Assembly: GCF_039929605.1 (NCBI RefSeq)
Contig: NZ_JBDSQX010000166.1
Span: forward strand, 15,693-79,692
Length of the DNA: 64,000 bases
Direction: 5' to 3'
From: Pelomonas sp039929605
GTDB lineage: Bacteria; Pseudomonadota; Gammaproteobacteria; Burkholderiales; Burkholderiaceae_C
Shown here: piece after piece, positions 27,902 to 35,811 of the stretch
Numbering within the stretch: the stretch's first letter is position 1
How the letters are laid out: every line of letters starts with the position of its first letter
The notes under the pieces: generated by a model
Database searches by the model: none
What the model was told of the DNA's origin: nothing
What the model saw: only the letters and a program-made list of their open reading frames with translations
Made by a program: the position numbers and the translations under genes

Positions 27902-28311
27902 TCATTGATGAAGGTCAGCGCGCCCGGCGCTGCGACTGGATGCAGTCGGGTGTGAACTCGAACGCGATGTTTGCGTCGGGCTGGACGAGCTTGTTCTTCT
28001 TGCCGGCTTAGTGCAACCGGAAAAGGATGTCGCGGCAGCAGCACCGCGGCGCGCGCCGCCAAAGTACGCCCTCCAGTGCTCGACCGCCACCGCGTCGATG
28101 GGGCTGGTCTTCCACTGTTTAAGCGGGTCACGGCGGCGTTCGGCCAGGCGACTCACCCGCCCGTCCTTGTCGATGTTGAGGTATTGCTTGAGCAGCTTGA
28201 CGCCCAAGTTGACGAGCATTTTTTCGAAAGGCGGCACCGAGTGCATTAGCTCTTCGTGCTCTTCTTTCCAGCAAAAGCCCATTACATGCTCGACACCGGC
28301 GCAGTTGTACC
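27902..28311 (-). pseudogene. PPK2-family polyphosphate kinase, C-terminal fragment fused in frame to xfp'
   Basis: Continuing the phosphoketolase-derived frame, the sequence YNCAGVEHVMGFC, then FEKMLVNLGVKLLKQYL and RRRDPLKQWKTSPIDAVAVE matches the C-terminal half of type 2 polyphosphate kinases, which phosphorylate nucleotides from polyphosphate. The P-loop half is absent. After about 28060 the frame loses similarity. A shifted frame reads KNKLVQPDANIAFEFTPDC and ends QSQRRAR, a tail I cannot identify. It is therefore a damaged fragment at both ends. Confidence 0.7.
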
Positions 28312-28558
28312 CGCCGTGGCCCGAGCCGCAGATGTGGATCAGGTCCTGCTGGTACGTCTGGATCGCGCAGTTCAGGTGGGCGTAGATGAAGTTCTGCACC
28401 GGCGTCTTGCCCCAATGGCCGAGCAGCATGCGCTTCACGTCGCCCGGCGCCAGGGGCTGGCGCAGCAGTGTGCTGTCACACAGGTAGATCTGGCCGACAG
28501 ACAGATAGTTAGCGGCGCGCCAGTAGTCGTCGATCAGCCGCAGCTCTTGCGGGGTCAC
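28310..28558 (-). pseudogene. second phosphoketolase, N-terminal fragment
   Basis: Begins with GTG at 28558, which overlaps the stop of the acetate kinase gene (GTGA). The first 82 residues match phosphoketolase: YWRAANYLSVGQIYL, LLGHWGKTPVQNFIYAHLN and GSGHGG. At the GPGHGGPG signature the homology stops and polyphosphate kinase sequence begins without a frame change. The gene order ackA-xfp here is the reverse of the first copy (xfp-ackA), so this is a separate lineage of the module and not a recent duplicate. Confidence 0.82.
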
Positions 28559-29766
28559 GCCTGGGCCTTGTCGGGCTGCGATGAGTAGCCCAACACACGG
28601 CAGACCGAGCGCGCCAGCATCAACGCCTCGTTGGTGCGAATGACGCGCACCTGCACCCGGCTCAAGTCGGCGGAGATCAAGTCGGCGTGCGCGGCGTTGC
28701 GGGCCTCGTCCAGCTTGAGATCGAGGAAGCCCAGGCCTTCGCAAATGCGGGCTCGCACCAGCGCCGCGTTCTCGCCGATGCCGCCAGCAAACACCAGCGT
28801 GTCCAGCCCGCCCAGCGCGGCGGCGTAGGAGCCGACGAGCTTCTTGGCCTGGTAGCAGAACAGCGCCACGGCTTCGGCGGCGCGCGGGTCACTGGCCTCG
28901 CTGGCGAGCAGGTCGCGCATGTCGGCGCTGGTCTCCGAAAGCCCCAGCAGGCCCGACTCCTGGTTCACCATGGCGTCGAAGTGGCTTGGCGTCATGTGCT
29001 GGGTTCGTTGTAGATACAGGGCCAGGCCGGGGTCGATGTCACCGGAGCGCGTGCCCATGGGCAGCCCGCTGGCGGGCGTGAAACCCATGCTGGTGTCGAT
29101 GCTGTGGCCGTTCAGCACGGCGGTCATGCTGGCGCCGTTACCTAGGTGGGCGAGGATCACGCGGCCGGCTGCCGCGTCGGTGCCGGCGGTGCGTGCCAGT
29201 TCCTCCAGCAGGTAGGCATAGGACAAGCCGTGGAAGCCGTAGCGCTGCACGCCCAGCGCCTGCAGCCTGCGCGGCACGGCCATCAGCCGGGCGACGGCAG
29301 GCATTTGGTGGTGGAAGGCGGTGTCGAAGCAGGCGACCTGCGGGATGTGGGCCAGGCGCTGGCTGCAGGCCTGCATGAGCTCGATCTCGCCGGGCAGGTG
29401 ATTGGGGTCGACGTCGACGACGCGGGCCAGGTCGGCCATCAACTCGGGCGTGACCGCCTGGGGCTCGGTGTGGCCCATGCCGTGCACAACGCGGTGGCCC
29501 ACGGCGCTCACGGTGTGCAGCAGGTTTTCGGCGGCGAGGCAGTCCATCAGCTCGCCGGTTGCACTGCGGTAGTCGGTGGCAGAGCTGGGCGTTTCGACCC
29601 ACCGGCCGTCAGCGGCGCTGAAGCCCATTCGGGAATAGCCCATGCCGATACGCTCCAGCTTGCCGTGGCGCAGCCGCTCAAGTTTGTCGCCGAGTCGATA
29701 AAGGCTGAAACGGATGCTGGACGAGCCACCGTTCAGGGTCAGGATGACCGGATGAGTGGTTTGCAT
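28555..29766 (-). CDS. ackA: acetate kinase (second copy)
   Basis: A 403-residue acetate kinase of standard length that converts acetyl-phosphate to acetate with ATP formation. Family landmarks are ILTLNGGSSSIRFSLYRL, GHRVVHGMG, CFDTAFHHQMPAVARLMAVP, RYGFHGLSYAYLL, LAHLGNGASMTAV with MGFTPASGLPMGTRSGDIDPG, and FAGGIGENAALVRARI. It differs clearly from the 356-residue copy at 12153. The truncated phosphoketolase begins inside its stop codon. Upstream lies a strong inverted repeat and then the divergent transaldolase gene. Confidence 0.95.
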   Translation of the reverse strand: MQTTHPVILTLNGGSSSIRFSLYRLGDKLERLRHGKLERIGMGYSRMGFSAADGRWVETPSSATDYRSATGELMDCLAAENLLHTVSAVGHRVVHGMGHTEPQAVTPELMADLARVVDVDPNHLPGEIELMQACSQRLAHIPQVACFDTAFHHQMPAVARLMAVPRRLQALGVQRYGFHGLSYAYLLEELARTAGTDAAAGRVILAHLGNGASMTAVLNGHSIDTSMGFTPASGLPMGTRSGDIDPGLALYLQRTQHMTPSHFDAMVNQESGLLGLSETSADMRDLLASEASDPRAAEAVALFCYQAKKLVGSYAAALGGLDTLVFAGGIGENAALVRARICEGLGFLDLKLDEARNAAHADLISADLSRVQVRVIRTNEALMLARSVCRVLGYSSQPDKAQA

Positions 29767-29820
29767 GGGGCGTCCTAGGAAGCTGGCGGAAAGCCGCGAG
29801 CCAGTGTGTCCAGGACCCTG

Positions 29821-29856
29821 CCGGAGGTCTGTCTGTCAGCGCACAGACACCTCCGG
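29821..29856. promoter_or_regulatory. strong inverted repeat between divergent ackA and transaldolase genes
   Basis: CCGGAGGT pairs with ACCTCCGG across a 36-base span. A second inner stem TCTGT/ACAGA has a six-base loop, separated from the outer stem by a small asymmetric internal loop. It lies 55 bases before the ackA start and well upstream of the transaldolase. It could be an operator or an RNA hairpin in either 5' leader. No T-run follows, so a simple terminator is unlikely. Confidence 0.45.
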
Positions 29857-29923
29857 ATGCAGCGCCGAGAGTCCGCCTTGGGGACCGCTCCGGCCTCTGT
29901 CATCGTCGTCACAGGAGCACTGC

Positions 29924-30037
29924 ATGACCGCACCCTTGTTCTTTTTGCGCGCAGATGAGCGTCGGGGAGTTCAAGTTATTGCGCCGTTCGAGTTGAACTT
30001 GTCGTCCGTGCTCGCCAAACCCATGGAGGCACGATGA
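29924..30037 (+). CDS. short leader ORF overlapping the transaldolase start
   Basis: A 37-codon frame starts at an ATG with a good AGGAGCAC ribosome site and ends in a TGA that overlaps the transaldolase ATG (ATGA). It encodes TAPLFFLRADERRGVQVIAP and a further 16 residues. It may be a leader peptide coupling translation to transaldolase, or the surviving end of a deleted gene. No family was recognised. Confidence 0.35.
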   Translation: MTAPLFFLRADERRGVQVIAPFELNLSSVLAKPMEAR

Positions 30038-31137
30038 GCGATACCCTTCACCTCCTGCGAGAGCGCGGCCAGAGCCTCTGGCTGGATCAGGTCAGCCGGG
30101 AGCTGTTGACTGACGGCGCGCTGGCGTACTACATCCGCGTTCTTGGCGTGAGCGGTTTGACGTCGAACCCAACCCTGTTCGAGCACGCTCTCGGCCACGG
30201 CTGCGCGTATGACGACGACATCGTTCGACTGGCGCGCCACGGTGACACCGTCGAAGCGCTCTTCTTCAGGCTTGCGCTGCAGGACCTGCGCGCCGCCGCC
30301 GACGAGCTGCAGCCGAGTTTCGAGGAGAGTGGAGGGCTAGACGGCTGGGCGTCACTGGCGGTTTCGCCATTGCTGGCCCACAACGCCGCCCGGACCATTC
30401 AGGCCGCTGCCGCGCTGCATGACGCAGCCAACCGCGACAACCTTTTCATCCAGATCCCCGGCACGGCGGTGGGCATGGAGGCGGTCGAGGAATCTATCTT
30501 CGCGGGCATCCCAGTCAACGTCACGCTGCTGTTTTCGAGCGAGCATTACCTGGCCGCCTCTCGGGCCTATGCCCGAGGTATTGAGCGGCGCCTGATTGCG
30601 GGCTTGAGCCCACGCGTGGCCTGTGTGACCTCGCTCTTCGTTAGCCGCTGGGACCCGGTGGTCAAGCGGCGCTTGCCGCTTGGCCCGCAACAGCGGCTGG
30701 GCTTGGCCATGGCTAAGCGTACCTACCGTGCCCATGTCGAACTGCTGGCCTCGCCGCGATGGCAAGCCTTGGCTAGTGCAGGCGCCCGGCCACAGCGCCT
30801 TCTCTGGGCGAGCAGCGGCGGCAATGACTCGGCCGCAGCCGACACGTTCTATATCCAGTCCCTCATGGCGCCGGGCACCATCAGCGCGATTCCGGAGGCC
30901 ACCTTGCTGGCTTTGGCGGAGCACGGTGAACTCGGCCCGCCGTTGCCTGGCGACGGCGGTGACGCGGAGATTGTGATCGCCGAATTCAAACGCGCCGGTT
31001 TGGACGATGGGGTGGTGGCCGCCCGCTTGCAGCGCGACGAAACCGACGCCTATGCGGACTCTTGGCATGCCCTGATGCTGCACATGGCGCCAAGATTGGT
31101 CCCTCGGTTGTTCAGTAGGACAACGTTAAACAAGTAA
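30034..31137 (+). CDS. transaldolase-family protein lacking the catalytic lysine
   Basis: A 367-residue protein of the actinobacterial-type transaldolase family, which transfers dihydroxyacetone units in the pentose phosphate pathway. Similarity is clear: LWLDQVSRELLTDG, GLTSNPTLFEHAL, GIPVNVTLLFSSEHYLA, TSLFVSRWD, and a C-terminal APGTISAIPEATL. The Schiff-base site, normally in a NL-x-I-K-IPGT context, reads NLFIQIPGT (codon CAG where AAG is expected). The downstream STGTKDP-type loop reads SSGGNDS. These changes should abolish or alter aldolase chemistry. It is linked to the second acetate kinase and could be a decayed enzyme or a repurposed sugar-phosphate binder. Confidence 0.88.
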   Translation: MSDTLHLLRERGQSLWLDQVSRELLTDGALAYYIRVLGVSGLTSNPTLFEHALGHGCAYDDDIVRLARHGDTVEALFFRLALQDLRAAADELQPSFEESGGLDGWASLAVSPLLAHNAARTIQAAAALHDAANRDNLFIQIPGTAVGMEAVEESIFAGIPVNVTLLFSSEHYLAASRAYARGIERRLIAGLSPRVACVTSLFVSRWDPVVKRRLPLGPQQRLGLAMAKRTYRAHVELLASPRWQALASAGARPQRLLWASSGGNDSAAADTFYIQSLMAPGTISAIPEATLLALAEHGELGPPLPGDGGDAEIVIAEFKRAGLDDGVVAARLQRDETDAYADSWHALMLHMAPRLVPRLFSRTTLNK

Positions 31138-31255
31138 ACGATCTCGCCTCTGCGTAGCCCAAGAGGATTCCGAAGGTGCCGGCGCGTCATCTGACGGCGG
31201 ATTTGGCTTCGCCCGTCTCGCGGGCGGCGACTTCTCCCTTACGGGCCGGCCCCCA

Positions 31256-31637
31256 TCAGCACAGCGAAAGCGCCGCGCCGACCAGCAATATCAAGGCGGC
31301 GGCCCAGAACGGCATCATCGGAGTCAGCGTGAAAAGTGAACCCGCATCCGTCGAACCAAGCGCCTGCCCCTGGTTCCCGGCAGCAGCCTGCTGACCCAGC
31401 AATTTCCCCGGTTTCGCCGACTGACGTTCAAGCAGTTCATAGGACAGGACGGGACCTACCATTCCGACCCCTGTTGCAACCACGGCGATCATCAATCCCA
31501 GCGACCCACCGCCGGGCATTAGTGATGAGACGCCAGTGCCAAGGCCGAGCCCGAAAATGCTGCAGCCAGTCAGCGCTGATCGATACGGCTGCACCGATGA
31601 CAGCAGCAGCGTCGACTGCGCCACGAGCATCGCCAGC
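31256..31637 (-). pseudogene. MFS transporter, C-terminal fragment
   Basis: About 125 residues with three hydrophobic segments (LTGCSIFGLGLGTGVSSLMP, SLGLMIAVVATGVGMVGPVL, MPFWAAALILLVGAALSL), resembling the last helices of an MFS carrier. The frame is open into the IS66 fragment at its 5' end, so the N-terminal roughly 280 residues were lost at the insertion boundary near 31638. It is the relic counterpart of the intact carrier at 22643. Confidence 0.55.
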
Positions 31638-31638
31638 C

Positions 31639-32078
31639 CGACGCAAGTTCCACGAGTTGTGAGTCAACCACCAGACCAAGGTGGGCGAGCAGGCGCTGAA
31701 GTTCTTCCAGGCGCTGTACGACGTCGAGCGGGATGTGGCGGACCTCGACAGCACTGAGCGCCGAGCACAGCGCCTTGAGCGGGCCAAACCCGTCGCCGAT
31801 GCGCTCAAACTGTGGCTCGACGAGCAGCGGCAGAAGGTGCCGGACGGGTCGGCGACCGCGAAGGCGCTCGACTACAGCCGACAACGGTGGGAAGCGCTCA
31901 CGCGCTACCTCGACGACGGGCGGCTGCCCATCGACAACAACTGGGTCGAAAACCAGATCAGACCGATCGCTCGGGCGCTCAAACTGGCTCTTCGCCGGCA
32001 GTCTGCGCGCGGGCAAGCGAGCAGCGGCCGTCATGAGCTTGCTGCACTCGGCGCGCATCAACGGGCTGGTCTGCGCGG
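31639..32078 (+). pseudogene. IS66-family transposase (TnpC) C-terminal fragment
   Basis: The sequence RRKFHEL-stop-VNHQTKVGEQALKFFQALYDVE, LERAKPVADALKLWLDEQ and RWEALTRYLDDGRLPIDNNW matches the catalytic end of IS66 transposases. There is an internal TGA near 31660. A frameshift near 31978 moves the final part (NWLFAGSLRAGKRAAAVMSL, then HSARING) to another frame. No complete ends or accessory IS66 genes are present. It is inactive debris. Confidence 0.85.
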
Positions 32079-32081
32079 CGC

Positions 32082-32236
32082 GGCGAAAACAAAGGTGTAG
32101 TTCGAGGCCCCGAGGACGGCCACGAAGATCTGGGCGCGCGAGATCTCACCGGTGCCTGCATCGACGATGGGGCTGGTGTCGCCGGCGTAGTCGATGAACA
32201 GCTTCTCTCCGGCGACGTGCACCTGGCGCATCGAGC
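32082..32236 (-). pseudogene. IS21-family transposase (IstA) fragment
   Basis: About 50 residues, QVHVAGEKLFIDYAGDTSPI, VDAGTGEISRAQIF and VAVLGASNYTF, match the DDE catalytic core start of IstA (the FIDYAGDT aspartate). It directly abuts the IS66 fragment on the opposite strand and lacks both ends. The next 150 bases, up to the Crp-type gene, contain nothing I could assign. Confidence 0.75.
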
Positions 32237-32405
32237 GCTGTTGCGTCTTGGCGACTCGCGGTATTTGATGCAGAAGCTGGTGTATTTGCAGGCCAGCGGG
32301 TTGGCGCTGGCCTACTCCTCCCAAAGCAGCATCAGCGTAGCCTTAACCAGTCCAAGCTTTGTCCGCGCCCCCCATTGATAACAAGCCGGGCCGGTGGGTG
32401 CCACT

Positions 32406-33125
32406 TCAGCTCGCGGCTCGCTCGGGCAGCAGCCGGTCGTATTCCTCCTTCACGACCGAATAGCACTCGCAGCTGCGCTCCTCCAGGCCTGCCCGGTCCA
32501 GCACGGTGATGTGACCGCGCGCGTAGCGGATCAGGCCGGCGTCCTGCAGCTTGAGTGCCGCCTCGGTGACGCCCTCCCGACGCACGCCCAGCATGTTGGC
32601 AATAAGCTCTTGGGTCATCGCCAGTTCATTGCCGCTGAGCCGGTCCAAGCTCAGCAGCAGCCAGCGGCAGAGCTGCTGGTCCAGCAAGTGGTGGCGGTTG
32701 CAGACTGCGGTCTGAGCCATCTGCGTGATCAGGGCCTGCGTGTAGCGCAGCAGCAGATGCAGCACCGGACCGCTGCGACTGAACTCTTCCTTCAACACCG
32801 CCGCACGCAAGCGATAACCCCGGCCAGCGCTTTGCACCACGGCGCGGCTGGTGGTTGATTCCCCGCCCATGAAGAGCGAGACCCCCACAAGGCCTTCATG
32901 GCCCACCACCGCGATCTCGGCCGAAGCGCCGTCCTCCATCACGTAGAGCAGCGACACGATGGACGTAGTTGGGAAATATACGTGGCTGAGCACACTGCCG
33001 GACTCGTAGAGCACGCGGCCCAGCGGCAGATCCACGGTTTCGAGCAAAGGCTGCCAGCGCAGCCACTCGGCTGGGGGCAGCGCGGCGAGCAACTGGTTGG
33101 ATAGTGGATCTTGGCCACGGGGCAT
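32406..33125 (-). CDS. Crp/Fnr-family transcriptional regulator
   Basis: A 239-residue regulator started at 33125 behind GGAG. The N-terminal cyclic-nucleotide-binding-like beta barrel (residues about 25-125) shows VYFPTTSIVSLLYVMEDGAS and AEIAVVGHEGLVG. The dimer helix contains LLLRYTQALITQMAQTAVCNR. The C-terminal winged helix is MTQELIANMLGVRREGVTEAALKLQ. The CysN4 cluster pattern of FNR is absent, so it probably does not sense oxygen through an iron-sulphur centre. Such proteins frequently lie by phosphoketolase or membrane-stress genes on mobile elements and may control the operons on either side. Confidence 0.88.
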   Translation of the reverse strand: MPRGQDPLSNQLLAALPPAEWLRWQPLLETVDLPLGRVLYESGSVLSHVYFPTTSIVSLLYVMEDGASAEIAVVGHEGLVGVSLFMGGESTTSRAVVQSAGRGYRLRAAVLKEEFSRSGPVLHLLLRYTQALITQMAQTAVCNRHHLLDQQLCRWLLLSLDRLSGNELAMTQELIANMLGVRREGVTEAALKLQDAGLIRYARGHITVLDRAGLEERSCECYSVVKEEYDRLLPERAAS

Positions 33126-33318
33126 AGGCTCGCTCCGGTGTATCGGGAAAGGCGCCTCGAGTGCTTTGCAAATGTAGACCAAGAGTGGCCCGAACAATAT
33201 TCTTTACCGAACACACGCCCCGACCATGGCGCCCAGCAGCAGCATCGCGGCCCTGGCGATTGGCAACGTAGTCACTGCCGTCGGCCGGCGCCGGCCAAGC
33301 GCGTCTGCGGCCATGTCC

Positions 33319-33813
33319 CTACCGCCTCGCGATATGCAGCACGAGGCTTGCCAGCCAAACCAGTGGGGGAGCGAGCAACAGCCACCTGAAATCTGAGTTG
33401 AGGTCGAAATTGATCGCGCTCATCAGCGCCACGGTCAGGACCCCTGTCAGTGCGATGGCCCACGAGACGCTCTTCAGTCCCCGCGGCATCGCAACCCAGG
33501 CCACGAAGACGGTGAGCACACCCGCTCCCGCGATGAACCCCCCCATGACCGTGAACACCCGCCGCAGCCACCCCTCCAGGCCAGGCAGCGACGCCCGAAC
33601 CCGATCAAGCGAGCTGCCCATGAAGCGCGTGTCTTCTGGCAACAAGGGCGGTCGCAGAAAGATGAAGTAAAGGCCCAGCACCACCAGCCAGACGCCGCAA
33701 GCCGCCAGCATCCAGGTCGCAGCGTTATGCGATGGGTCGCGTGTACTCACGGTGCTCACTGCCACGGGAATACCGGCAGCGACACGGCGCCGGGTTCGAT
33801 CCTTGTTCTTCAC
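33319..33813 (-). CDS. hypothetical four-helix membrane protein
   Basis: A 164-residue inner-membrane protein with four hydrophobic segments: WMLAACGVWLVVLGLYFIF, VMGGFIAGAGVLTVFVAWV, SVSWAIALTGVLTVALMSAI and WLLLAPPLVWLASLVLHI. A polar loop after TM1 (EDTRFMGSSLDRVRA) is periplasmic or cytoplasmic. Family unknown. The start overlaps the stop of the TPM-domain gene (ATGA), making this the last gene of a long coupled operon. Confidence 0.7.
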   Translation of the reverse strand: MKNKDRTRRRVAAGIPVAVSTVSTRDPSHNAATWMLAACGVWLVVLGLYFIFLRPPLLPEDTRFMGSSLDRVRASLPGLEGWLRRVFTVMGGFIAGAGVLTVFVAWVAMPRGLKSVSWAIALTGVLTVALMSAINFDLNSDFRWLLLAPPLVWLASLVLHIARR

Positions 33814-34304
33814 AGCACCACCGGCTTATCGGGCAGTTCATTCCCACGATCATCTGCAGGAAAATGGCGTACGAGATGCTGCGTCACCGCCTGCACGCCG
33901 CTGAGCACGCCGACTTCATAGTTCGATGTCTTGAACGCTGCTTCCATCTGGTGGCAGACCTTGCGCCACTCGTCGGCGCCGACCTTGGCGTGGATGCCGC
34001 GGTCCGCCACGATCTCTACCGCTCTATCGGCGAGCAAGAGATAGATCAGCAAGCCGTTGTTGTGCTGGGTATCCCAAACTCGAAGTTGCGCAAAGAGTTC
34101 GATGGCCCTTTCCTTGGGTGACTGCCCTTTGAAGAGCGGCATGCCATCCAATGCACCTTCGACAACGAACCGGATCTCGCCGGCATGGGTGGTCTCGCTG
34201 GACTTGATCGCCTTCTCGATCGCGTTCAACGCGCTTGGGGGAAAGGCCCGAGTAACCCGGCCTTGTGTCGTCAGCACGTGCTTCAAGATGCGTTGGGCTT
34301 CCAT
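33810..34304 (-). CDS. TPM-domain protein (soluble type)
   Basis: A 164-residue protein with the TPM (TLP18.3/Psb32/MOLO-1) fold and no signal peptide. ATG at 34304 follows GGGAGG and sits four bases past the stop of the preceding gene. Landmarks are AIEKAIKSSETTHAGEIRFV, RAIELFAQLRVWDTQHNNGL, LLADRAVEIVADRGIH and HQMEAAFKTSNYEVGVLSGV. TPM domains often act with LemA and are linked to membrane or photosystem quality control. Here it is the partner of the secreted TPM protein directly upstream. A short relic of a near-identical C-terminus is at 7942. Confidence 0.88.
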   Translation of the reverse strand: MEAQRILKHVLTTQGRVTRAFPPSALNAIEKAIKSSETTHAGEIRFVVEGALDGMPLFKGQSPKERAIELFAQLRVWDTQHNNGLLIYLLLADRAVEIVADRGIHAKVGADEWRKVCHQMEAAFKTSNYEVGVLSGVQAVTQHLVRHFPADDRGNELPDKPVVL

Positions 34305-34306
34305 GA

Positions 34307-35170
34307 TCACCACCTCCCTGACGCGCCACCGCCGCCGAAGCCACCACCGCCACCGCTGAAGCCACCTCCACCGCCTCGCCCGCCGCCGTAGTAACCACCC
34401 AAGCCACCCCTGCCGCGCCCGCCCATTCCTACGCCGAGCAGTGTGATGAACAGTGCGATCACACCTGCTCCCAAGGCCATTGAAACGGCACCAACGACGA
34501 ACCAAGCAATCACCGCAACCACACCCCCGGTGACCAAAGAACCGGGAACCTTGCCAAGCGTGGCGCGCAGTACACCGCCCACAGCGAGGGCGAGAATGAA
34601 GAGCACAGGCGCGTATTGCTGAACGCCGCCAATGCTCGTGGCCGGAGTGTTGCTGGGCTCCGGTAAGGGCTCCCCGTCGACGACGCTGATCATCTGCGCG
34701 ACGCCGGCCGTGATGCCGCCAGAGAAGTCCTGCGCCTTGAACCGGGGAAGGATGGTCTCGCTGATGATGCGTTTGCTGGTGAGATCGTTCAGGGCACCCT
34801 CCAGGCCGTATCCCACCTCGATGCGGACGGCGCGGTCGTTCTTCGCTACGACCAAGATCGCTCCGTCGTCAACCTTCTTGCGGCCGAGCTTCCATTTTTC
34901 CGCCACCCGCAGAGCGAACTGCTCGACTTCCTCCGGCGCTGTGGAGGCGACCATCAGCACGGCGAGTTGACTGCCCTTTCTGGCTTCGAACGCTGTCAAC
35001 GTTTGCTCCAAGGCGGTCGTCTGCTCCGCGGTCAGCGTGCCGGTCTGGTCGGTGACGTGTCCGGTCAGCGGTGGCACCGGCACCTGCGCACCGGCAAGCG
35101 CGAACCAGCCGAGCCCGCAGGCCAGCAGCAGTGTTCTGCCTCTTGCCCGCGCCATCCAACCGGTGGTCAC
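34307..35170 (-). CDS. TPM-domain membrane protein (YgcG type)
   Basis: A 287-residue protein: signal peptide (residues 1-29, LLLACGLGWFALAGAQ), a periplasmic TPM domain (residues 35-160; VTDQTGTLTAEQTTALEQTL, KGSQLAVLMVAST, RIEVGYGLEGALNDL), two membrane helices, and a Gly-rich C-terminal tail of GGGR/GGGGF repeats. This is the standard architecture of YgcG-like proteins. It is encoded directly after LemA with ATGA overlap, as in many bacteria. The role is thought to be envelope maintenance, but the biochemical activity is not settled. Confidence 0.92.
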   Translation of the reverse strand: MTTGWMARARGRTLLLACGLGWFALAGAQVPVPPLTGHVTDQTGTLTAEQTTALEQTLTAFEARKGSQLAVLMVASTAPEEVEQFALRVAEKWKLGRKKVDDGAILVVAKNDRAVRIEVGYGLEGALNDLTSKRIISETILPRFKAQDFSGGITAGVAQMISVVDGEPLPEPSNTPATSIGGVQQYAPVLFILALAVGGVLRATLGKVPGSLVTGGVVAVIAWFVVGAVSMALGAGVIALFITLLGVGMGGRGRGGLGGYYGGGRGGGGGFSGGGGGFGGGGASGRW

Positions 35171-35811
35171 TGCGCCGCCCCGGATGCAGTTCCGCCAGCT
35201 TTGGCCGGTGCCGTATCGAACCCAACGCTTGGCGGCTTCGAGATTTGCTTTTCGTTCTCGACCGCGAAGTTGGCCTTTTCCTTGTAGCCCATTGCCATCG
35301 CGGTGAGGTTGGACGGGAACGACCGCACCGTCACGTTGTACTCCTGCACCGACTTGATGTAGCGGTTGCGCGCCACCGTGATGCGGTTTTCCGTGCCCTC
35401 CAGCTGAGCCGAGAGATCGCGGAAGCCCTGATTCGCACGCAGGTTCGGGTAGTTTTCAGAGACCACCATCAGCCTCGACAGCGCTCCCGTCAGCTCGCCC
35501 TGGGCGGCCTGGAATTTCTGGAACGCAGCGGGGTCGTTGACCAGCTCTGGCGTGGCCAGGATGGAAGTTGCCCTGGAGCGCGCTTCGATCACCTTGGTGA
35601 GTGTTTCCTGTTCGAACTTTGCCTCACCCTTGACGGTAGCAACCAGGTTGGGCACCAGGTCCGCGCGCCGCTGGTACTGATTGATGACCTCGGACCAGCT
35701 CGCTTTGACTTGCTCGTCCGTCGTTTGAAAGGTGTTGTAGCCGCAGCCGCTCATCGGCAGAGTCAAGGCCAGCGTTGCGGTGAGCGTCAGGGCTCTTATT
35801 CGTTTTCTCAT
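35167..35811 (-). CDS. lemA: LemA family protein
   Basis: A 214-residue LemA protein: a lipoprotein-like or membrane N-terminus (TATLALTLPMSGCGYNTFQ, with a lipobox Cys in MSGC), then long helices with the LemA hallmarks. These are KASWSEVINQYQRRADLVPN, LVATVKGEAKFEQETLTKVI, LSRLMVVSENYPNLRANQGF and the NRYIKSVQEYNVTVRSFPSN segment. LemA is an exported coiled-coil membrane protein that co-occurs with TPM proteins. It overlaps both neighbours by ATGA. Confidence 0.94.
   Translation of the reverse strand: MRKRIRALTLTATLALTLPMSGCGYNTFQTTDEQVKASWSEVINQYQRRADLVPNLVATVKGEAKFEQETLTKVIEARSRATSILATPELVNDPAAFQKFQAAQGELTGALSRLMVVSENYPNLRANQGFRDLSAQLEGTENRITVARNRYIKSVQEYNVTVRSFPSNLTAMAMGYKEKANFAVENEKQISKPPSVGFDTAPAKAGGTASGAAQ

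Noticed and set aside
32280..32400. Possible further insertion-sequence coding remnant after the IstA fragment
   Set aside because: A short plus-strand frame (QKLVYLQASGLALAYSS) looks protein-like but is too short to assign to IstB or any other transposition gene.
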